In this document: positions 58,965 through 64,000 of the stretch, in pieces | Numbering within the stretch: position 1 is the stretch's first letter | Layout of the letters: each line of letters opens with the position of its first letter | Origin: Onishia taeanensis | GTDB taxonomy: Bacteria; Pseudomonadota; Gammaproteobacteria; Pseudomonadales; Halomonadaceae | Length of the DNA stretch: 64,000 nt | Assembly (NCBI RefSeq): GCF_013349955.1 | Contig: NZ_JABVXC010000002.1 | Span: forward strand, 186,001-250,000 | Reading direction: 5' to 3' | Position numbers and translations under genes: made by a program | The notes under the pieces: model-generated | Databases searched by the model: none | What the model was told of the DNA's origin: nothing | What the model saw: only the letters and a program-made list of their open reading frames with translations

Positions 58965-59757
58965 CCGCACGCTGGCGGCCCAGCAGCAGGCTGGCCACGG
59001 CGACCAACACGACGGCAGCGATCATCAGCGTGGCAATGGCATTGATCTCCGGCGAGACCCCCTTGCGGATCGCTCCCCAAATATAGATCGGCAGCGTCGC
59101 GCTCTCGGGGCCTGCGGTGAAAAAGCTGATCACGAAATCATCCAGCGACAGGGTGAATGACAGAAAGGCCCCTGAGATCAACGCGGGCCTCAGGGTCGGC
59201 ACCAGAAAATGGCGGGCCCGCTGCCAGGGTGAGGCATAGAGGTCCTTGGCCGCTTCGAACAGACTTGGGTCGAGGCCCACCAGCCGTGAATAGACGATCA
59301 GCGCCACGAAGGGGATCTGAAACGACACATGGGCGATGACCATGGTGCCAAGCCCCGGCGACAGCCAGCCGGTGAGGCGCTCCACCTGCACGAAGAAGGC
59401 CATTTCGGCGATGCCGAAGACGATATCCGGCAGCACCAGCGGCAGATAAATCAGCACCACCAGCCATCCCAAGCGTCGCCAGCGATGGTGGAACATGCCA
59501 TAGCCGACCAGGCTACCCAGCAGCAGTGCAATCAGTGAAGACACCACCGCCAGCAGCAGGCTGTTACCCAGTGCCGCGAGCAGCGCCTCATTGCCCATCA
59601 GCCGGTAATACCAGCGCAGCGAGACACCGGTAAAATGGGCGGCACTGTTAGAGGCGTTGAAGGAGTAAAGCACCACCACCGCCAGTGGCAGATAGAGAAA
59701 CAAGAGCGTCAGCCACCAGAAAACCCGCAAGCCTCTATGCAGTCCATGGCGGGTCAT
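58954..59757 (-). CDS. potC: polyamine ABC transporter permease (PotC/PotI type)
   Basis: Inner-membrane permease of 267 residues with six helices. The BPD-transport loop for the ATPase is FEAAKDLYASPWQRARHFLVPTLRPALISGAFLSF, containing the EAA-type motif. The SLDDFVISFFTAGPESATLPIYIW stretch is typical of PotC/PotI. It overlaps potB by four bases. Confidence 0.94.
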   Translation of the reverse strand: MTRHGLHRGLRVFWWLTLLFLYLPLAVVVLYSFNASNSAAHFTGVSLRWYYRLMGNEALLAALGNSLLLAVVSSLIALLLGSLVGYGMFHHRWRRLGWLVVLIYLPLVLPDIVFGIAEMAFFVQVERLTGWLSPGLGTMVIAHVSFQIPFVALIVYSRLVGLDPSLFEAAKDLYASPWQRARHFLVPTLRPALISGAFLSFTLSLDDFVISFFTAGPESATLPIYIWGAIRKGVSPEINAIATLMIAAVVLVAVASLLLGRQRAGRG

Positions 59758-60677
59758 ATCACCACCTCATCGCCACCGCCCAAGCGCCGACCCAGCCGCC
59801 TCATCACGTAGAGTCCGGCGAAGGTCGCCAGCAACATCAGGATCGCGCCGGCGGCACCCAGCGGCCAGTTGGCGCCCCCGCCGAACTGCCGCGCCACCAG
59901 GTTGCCGAGCAGCATGTGCTTGCCCCCGCCCAGTAGCTCCGAGACGACGTACATGCCGAAGGCGGGAATCGCCACCAGCACGACGCCGGCCAGCAGCCCA
60001 GGCAGAGTCTGAGGGAAGACCGCATGCCGAAAGGTGCGCAGCGGCGAGGCGTAGAGGTCCTGCGCCGCCTCCACCTGAGAGATATCGAGCTTCTCGAAGG
60101 CGGCATAGAGCGGCAGCACCATGAACGGCAAAAAGTTATAGACAAGCCCCAGGGTCACCGCAATATTCGACGGATAAAGCCCCATGTTGGACGGTATCAG
60201 GTTCAGCGACTCGGCCAATCCCGCCAGCGGCGTGCCTGGCGCCAGCAAGTTCATCCAGCCGAAGGTGCGAATCACCTGATTGGTCCAGGACGGTACCACT
60301 AGTGCCAGCAGCATCACCGGCCGCCAGCGCGCCTTGGCGGTACTGATGTGGTAGGCCAGCGGATAGCTGATCGCCACCACCAACAGGGTCGCGATCAGGG
60401 TCTGAGCCAGCGAGCGCAGCAGGGTGTAGAGATTGGCCGGACTCCAGCCCAGAATGCCGTAGCCGGCCAGCCGCTCGAAGGCATCCAGCGTCAGCGGCAT
60501 CTGCGGCTGTCCATAGGGGCCATTGGTCATGAAGGCCACGCCCATCAGGTAGATGCCGGGCAGCACCAAGAATATCAGCAGCCAGAGCACTCCCGGTGCT
60601 ACGGTCAGCAGCAGGTGGCGGGTCTCGCCAAGGGCCCTGCGCCCACCGGGAGCCGCCAAAACGCCGGGCCCGCTCAT
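59754..60677 (-). CDS. potB: polyamine ABC transporter permease (PotB/PotH type)
   Basis: Inner-membrane permease of 307 residues with six helices, partner of potC. The segment MLLALVVPSWTNQVIRTFGWMNLL and the EAA loop EAAQDLYASPLRTFRHAVFPQTLPGLLAG identify the PotB/PotH family. The N-terminal 25 residues are a soluble extension. It overlaps potA and potC by four bases each. Confidence 0.94.
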   Translation of the reverse strand: MSGPGVLAAPGGRRALGETRHLLLTVAPGVLWLLIFLVLPGIYLMGVAFMTNGPYGQPQMPLTLDAFERLAGYGILGWSPANLYTLLRSLAQTLIATLLVVAISYPLAYHISTAKARWRPVMLLALVVPSWTNQVIRTFGWMNLLAPGTPLAGLAESLNLIPSNMGLYPSNIAVTLGLVYNFLPFMVLPLYAAFEKLDISQVEAAQDLYASPLRTFRHAVFPQTLPGLLAGVVLVAIPAFGMYVVSELLGGGKHMLLGNLVARQFGGGANWPLGAAGAILMLLATFAGLYVMRRLGRRLGGGDEVVI

Positions 60678-61825
60678 GTGCCCCCCTCGTCAGCCAGCGT
60701 CACCAGATCCTCGGCCGCTACCGATACGCAGACGCGATCCCCTACGCTTGGCAACTGTCGCCCCCGATTATTGATCATCGCCTGCAGCTCGGCATCGCCT
60801 ACCGCCAGACGGTATTCGGCGTGGCTGCCTCGATACAGGCAGTCGGTAACGCGTGCCGGCAGGCAGTTGGCGCCGGCCTGATCCAATGGCCGCAAGTCTA
60901 CCGTTTCGGGGCGGATCAGCAGCAACGAGTCCTCGTCCGATGTCTCTGATAGCTCGGCCTCCGGTGGCTCGACCGTCAGTGCCCCCAGTCCGGTGTTGAG
61001 CCGCACGCCATCCCGGGCAAGGATCGGGAAGAGATTGTCGTGGCCCATGAAGCGGGCGACGAAAGCATTCGCCGGCCGCTCGTAGATTTCTTTAGGCGAG
61101 CCCACCTGCTGGATGCTGCCCCCATCGAGCACGGCGATGCGGTCCGACATGACCATGGCTTCCTGCTGATCGTGGGTAACGAACAGGAAGGTCATGCCCA
61201 GGCGCGCCTGAACGCGCTTGAGCTCGACCTGAAGCTGGCCGCGCAGCCCAGCATCCAGGGCCGACAGCGGCTCGTCGAGCAGCAGCACGTCCGGCTCACA
61301 GACCAGGGCGCGTGCCAGAGCGATGCGCTGACGCTGACCGCCCGAGAGCTGATCCACCCGGCGTTCGATCAGCCCACCGAGCTGGATGAAGCGGGCAATC
61401 TCGGCAACCCGAGACTCCCGCTCGGGCTTGGAGACGCCCTGCATACGCAGCCCAAAGGCCAGGTTGTCGCGCACCGACAGATGCGGAAAGAGCGCATAGG
61501 ACTGGAAGACGGTGTTGACGCTGCGCTGGTGCGCCGGCACCTGGGTGATATCGCGCCCGCCAAGGGTCAGGCGACCGGCATCCGGCGACTCGAGCCCGGC
61601 GAGAATGCGCAAAAGGGTCGTCTTGCCACAGCCCGAGGGGCCGAGCAGCGTGAAGAACTCCCCTTCGCGGATCGTAAGATCGACGCCGTCCAGCGCCACG
61701 GCGTCGGAACCGAAACGCTTGTGCAGGCCCTCAAGGGCGATGGCCGCCTCGGGGCGAGCGGCCGCCGGGGCTCGATTGGTCAGGTCCTGGCGGGGCCGGG
61801 CACTCGCCGTACTGGTCTCGCTCAT
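60674..61825 (-). CDS. potA: polyamine ABC transporter ATPase (PotA/PotG type)
   Basis: ABC ATPase of 383 residues with a C-terminal TOBE domain (about 290-375). Walker A GPSGCGKT is at 62-69, the signature QLSGGQRQRIALARAL lies near 160-175, and Walker B DVLLLDEPLSALD follows. The LRGQLQVELKRVQARLGMTFLFVTHDQ stretch is characteristic. It is the first gene of potABCD, divergent from the aminotransferase. GAGGAG lies four bases before the ATG. Confidence 0.95.
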   Translation of the reverse strand: MSETSTASARPRQDLTNRAPAAARPEAAIALEGLHKRFGSDAVALDGVDLTIREGEFFTLLGPSGCGKTTLLRILAGLESPDAGRLTLGGRDITQVPAHQRSVNTVFQSYALFPHLSVRDNLAFGLRMQGVSKPERESRVAEIARFIQLGGLIERRVDQLSGGQRQRIALARALVCEPDVLLLDEPLSALDAGLRGQLQVELKRVQARLGMTFLFVTHDQQEAMVMSDRIAVLDGGSIQQVGSPKEIYERPANAFVARFMGHDNLFPILARDGVRLNTGLGALTVEPPEAELSETSDEDSLLLIRPETVDLRPLDQAGANCLPARVTDCLYRGSHAEYRLAVGDAELQAMINNRGRQLPSVGDRVCVSVAAEDLVTLADEGGT

Positions 61826-61946
61826 CGCTCTCCTCGTCTTGTCGCATGCCGGCCTTCGCCGACCGGATCATGGCCGGTCGCGCAGTCTATAGAACTGTGC
61901 CGCCGGGACCAATAGGGACAGGCGCCTTGCCGCCGTTACGCCATAT

Positions 61947-61970
61947 TTTACTCACCTTGGTGTGAGTAAA
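61947..61970. promoter_or_regulatory. operator-like palindrome TTTACTCAC-N6-GTGAGTAAA
   Basis: Perfect 9-base arms with a 6-base spacer lie in the 215-base gap between divergent potA and the aminotransferase gene, 71 bases before the latter's ATG. The placement suits control of one or both by a local regulator, possibly the LysR protein at 63551 or an unseen GntR/TetR-type factor. Confidence 0.6.
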
Positions 61971-62040
61971 GTTGGATTTTTCATACGTGCTGGCCGCGCC
62001 ATGCTATGGACACACTCCCAGCGCCTGGCCAGGAGGCCCC

Positions 62041-63393
62041 ATGCTGCATTCCGACATTGAGACCGACCCCACCAGTACCTCGGCTCCCAACACCCTGTCG
62101 TCCGCCTTCTGGATGCCCTATACCGCCAACCGCGATTTCCGCGAACATCCGCGGATGGTGACCGGCGCCGAAGGACGCTACTTCATCGATGCCAAGGGGC
62201 GCCGGCTGTTCGACTCCCTGTCCGGCCTGTGGACCTGCGGTGCCGGCCATAATCGCACCGAGATCAAGAACGCCGTGTCGCGCCAGCTGAGCAGCCTCGA
62301 CTTCGCCCCTGGCTTTCAGGTCGGCCATCCGCTGGCTTTCGCGCTGGCCGACAAGGTCGCCGAGCTGACGCCGGCCGGCCTCGACCACGTCTTCTTCACC
62401 AACTCCGGCTCCGAGGCCGCCGACACCTCGGTGAAGATGGCCAAGGCCTACTGGCGTATCAAGGGGCACCCCGAGAAGACGCGGCTGATCGGTCGCGCCA
62501 AGGGCTATCACGGCGTCAACATCGGCGGCACCAGCCTCGGGGGAATCGGCGCCAATCGCAAGCACTTCGGCCCATTGCTCGACGTCAGTCACCTGCCGCA
62601 CACCCTGCAACAAGGCCTGGCCTTCACCCGCGGCCAGGCCGAGACCGGCTGGGAACTGGCTGATGCCCTGCTCGACCAGATCGCCCTGCACGACGCCTCC
62701 ACTATCGCCGCGGTGATCGTCGAGCCGATGTCCGGCTCCGCCGGCGTGATCGTGCCGCCCAAGGGCTATCTGGAGCGACTGCGAGCGATCTGCGACGCCC
62801 ACGACATCCTCTTGATCTTCGACGAGGTAATCACCGCTTTCGGACGCTGTGGCGCTCGCACCGGTGCCGAGGCCTTTGGCGTCACGCCGGACATTATGAA
62901 CGTGGCCAAGCAATTGACCAACGGTGCCGTACCGATGGGCGCGGTGATCGCCTCTCACGAGGTCTTCTCAGCCTTCATGGACGGCACCGCACCGGCCCAC
63001 GCTATCGAGTTCCCCCACGGCTACACCTACAGCGGCCACCCGGTGGCCTGTGCCGCGGGCCTGGCGGCGCTGGAGCTGTTCGAGCGCGAGGACTTCCCCG
63101 CTCAGGTCCGCTCCATTGCCCCGGCTTTCGAAAACAAGCTGCATGCGCTGCGCGGGCAGCGTCACGTGGTCGACATCCGCAACTACGGCCTGGCGGGTGC
63201 CATCCAGCTTGCACCCCGCAACGGCGACCCGTCGATCCGCCCGCGGGATGCCCACCTGGCGCTGTGGGAAGCAGGCTTCTATGTCCGCTTCGGCGGCGAC
63301 ACCCTGCAGTTCGGCCCTCCGTTCTCAACCACGGAAGACGAGCTCGAGCGACTATTCGATGCCGTGGCTACCACTCTCGACACCCTGGCCTGA
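62041..63393 (+). CDS. bauA: omega-amino acid:pyruvate aminotransferase (beta-alanine type)
   Basis: Class III PLP aminotransferase of 450 residues. It follows the Pseudomonas beta-alanine:pyruvate enzyme throughout: FWMPYTANRDF, DSLSGLWTCGAGHNRTEIK, GYHGVNIGGTSLGG, IFDEVITAFGR and FPHGYTYSGHPVACAAGLAAL. The PLP lysine is K290 in NVAKQLTNGAVPMG. It moves the amino group of beta-alanine or other omega-amines to pyruvate. The ATG at 62041 follows GGAGG; 23 upstream in-frame residues cover the palindrome. Together with the divergent polyamine importer it suggests a polyamine-to-beta-alanine catabolic unit. Confidence 0.92.
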   Translation: MLHSDIETDPTSTSAPNTLSSAFWMPYTANRDFREHPRMVTGAEGRYFIDAKGRRLFDSLSGLWTCGAGHNRTEIKNAVSRQLSSLDFAPGFQVGHPLAFALADKVAELTPAGLDHVFFTNSGSEAADTSVKMAKAYWRIKGHPEKTRLIGRAKGYHGVNIGGTSLGGIGANRKHFGPLLDVSHLPHTLQQGLAFTRGQAETGWELADALLDQIALHDASTIAAVIVEPMSGSAGVIVPPKGYLERLRAICDAHDILLIFDEVITAFGRCGARTGAEAFGVTPDIMNVAKQLTNGAVPMGAVIASHEVFSAFMDGTAPAHAIEFPHGYTYSGHPVACAAGLAALELFEREDFPAQVRSIAPAFENKLHALRGQRHVVDIRNYGLAGAIQLAPRNGDPSIRPRDAHLALWEAGFYVRFGGDTLQFGPPFSTTEDELERLFDAVATTLDTLA

Positions 63394-63503
63394 GCGCCCC
63401 GCGCTCTCTATCCCTTCCTTCGAAACCACTCGCGCCGAGTTCAACTTCCCTTCCGGCAGCTAACCAGCTCTTCGGGATCAACTCCCGATAGCCTGGGGAT
63501 CAA

Positions 63504-63533
63504 CAACGGCCGGCCCTTCGGGGTCGGCCGTTG
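63504..63533. terminator. terminator between the aminotransferase and lysR genes
   Basis: CAACGGCCG/CGGCCGTTG arms extend inward through GCCC/GGGT around a TTCG loop. Strong GC stem between convergent genes; the T-run is short on both sides. Confidence 0.65.
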
Positions 63534-63550
63534 TCGCTGATCTCGCCCTC

Positions 63551-64000
63551 TCAGGACTGATTGGCCAGCTCGTCGATAAAGGCTTCGAGGACCCGATGGG
63601 GGCGCCGGTCGCGGCGGGTAATGGTGACAAAAGGGGTGCTGAAGCGACAGCCAGGCAGGTCGAGCTCCCGAAGCCGCCCGGCGGCGACCCAGTGGGCGGC
63701 CAGATGATCGGGCAGATAGCCAAGGTAGGCCCCGGTGAGAATCATGAATGCCGCGCCCTCGCGATCACTGGCGGTGGCGGTACCTGTGAGCGGGGCATGG
63801 GCCGCCCGCGCCGCGTCCGGCAACGGGTAGCCGGGGACTACCGCCTCGAAGCCGGCGAGCTGCGCCGTCGCCAGATCGGCATCGGGGACGGCGAAGAGCG
63901 GGTGGGTATCGGCGCAATAAAGCCCTGAGGCCTCATCGTAGAGCGGGCGCGCCTCGAGGCTCGCCAGCAGGTTGACCTCGGGCACCACACCGATATGCAG
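63551..64000 (-). CDS. LysR-type regulator, C-terminal part (5' part outside window)
   Basis: The last 149 residues of a LysR-family effector domain: LHIGVVPEVNLLASLEARPLYDEASGLYCADTHPLF, then GAAFMILTGAYLGYLPDHLAAHWVAAGRLREL and a VLEAFIDEL end. The DNA-binding half lies beyond the window. Convergence with the aminotransferase suggests it regulates that gene or the pot operon; in Pseudomonas the beta-alanine genes are controlled by a LysR protein (BauR). The target is inferred from position only. Confidence 0.85.
   Translation of the reverse strand: MHIGVVPEVNLLASLEARPLYDEASGLYCADTHPLFAVPDADLATAQLAGFEAVVPGYPLPDAARAAHAPLTGTATASDREGAAFMILTGAYLGYLPDHLAAHWVAAGRLRELDLPGCRFSTPFVTITRRDRRPHRVLEAFIDELANQS

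Overview
The window is 64 kb of GC-rich chromosome from a Gram-negative gammaproteobacterium. Gene order closely follows the Pseudomonas/Halomonas pattern: the murein and division cluster, the rsmI-lpoA-yraN-gmhA-dolP block, murA-ibaG-mla-kds-lpt-rpoN-ptsN-rapZ-ptsO, and rng-maf-mreDCB opposite gatCAB. Acidic low-complexity tails and inserts (SspB, YhdP, LpoA) and the absence of mraZ suggest a halophilic Oceanospirillales member such as Halomonas. That genus call is inference. Nearly all of the sequence is vertically inherited core genome. I see no insertion sequence, prophage, CRISPR array, tRNA or rRNA gene.

Layout. 1-9043 (minus): murein and division cluster, transcribed rsmH-ftsL-ftsI-murE-murF-mraY-murD-ftsW, with ftsW cut by the window edge. 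9105-9469: RNase P RNA, followed by rsmI on the same strand. 10428-13856 (plus): lpoA, yraN, gmhA/diaA, dolP. 14052-19042 (minus): sspB, sspA, the cytochrome bc1 operon petABC, and rpsI/rplM. 19222-23282: zapE, zapG, a Nif3-like protein and degS. 23523-30478 (minus): hisD, hisG, murA, ibaG and mlaBCDEF. 30631-38871 (plus): yrbG, kdsD, kdsC, lptCAB, rpoN, hpf, ptsN, rapZ, ptsO. 39030-51016: pmbA/tldD around darP, then yhdP, rng, maf and mreDCB. 51224-54470 (plus): gatCAB. 54591-57288: a 56-residue DUF6435 protein, a berberine-bridge-type flavoprotein and a YcfJ-like lipid-zone protein. 57669-64000: a polyamine ABC transporter, a beta-alanine:pyruvate-type aminotransferase and the 3' part of a LysR regulator.

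How the genes work together. Most of the window builds and maintains the envelope: murein precursors (MurA, MurD-F, MraY), septal synthesis (FtsW, FtsI, FtsL, LpoA), cell shape (MreBCD), Kdo and lipopolysaccharide transport (KdsD, KdsC, LptABC), phospholipid asymmetry (MlaB-F, YhdP, DolP), and stress sensing by DegS. The sigma-54/nitrogen-PTS group (RpoN, HPF, PtsN, RapZ, NPr) lies beside it. The last 7 kb looks accessory and catabolic: amine import, transamination, and a local regulator with a palindromic operator candidate.

I found no convincing undescribed multi-gene system. The observations most worth checking are a probable ATC start codon for mreC, two perfect operator-like palindromes (54804-54833 and 61947-61970), a four-unit 13-bp tandem repeat (13936-13987), and the missing mraZ.
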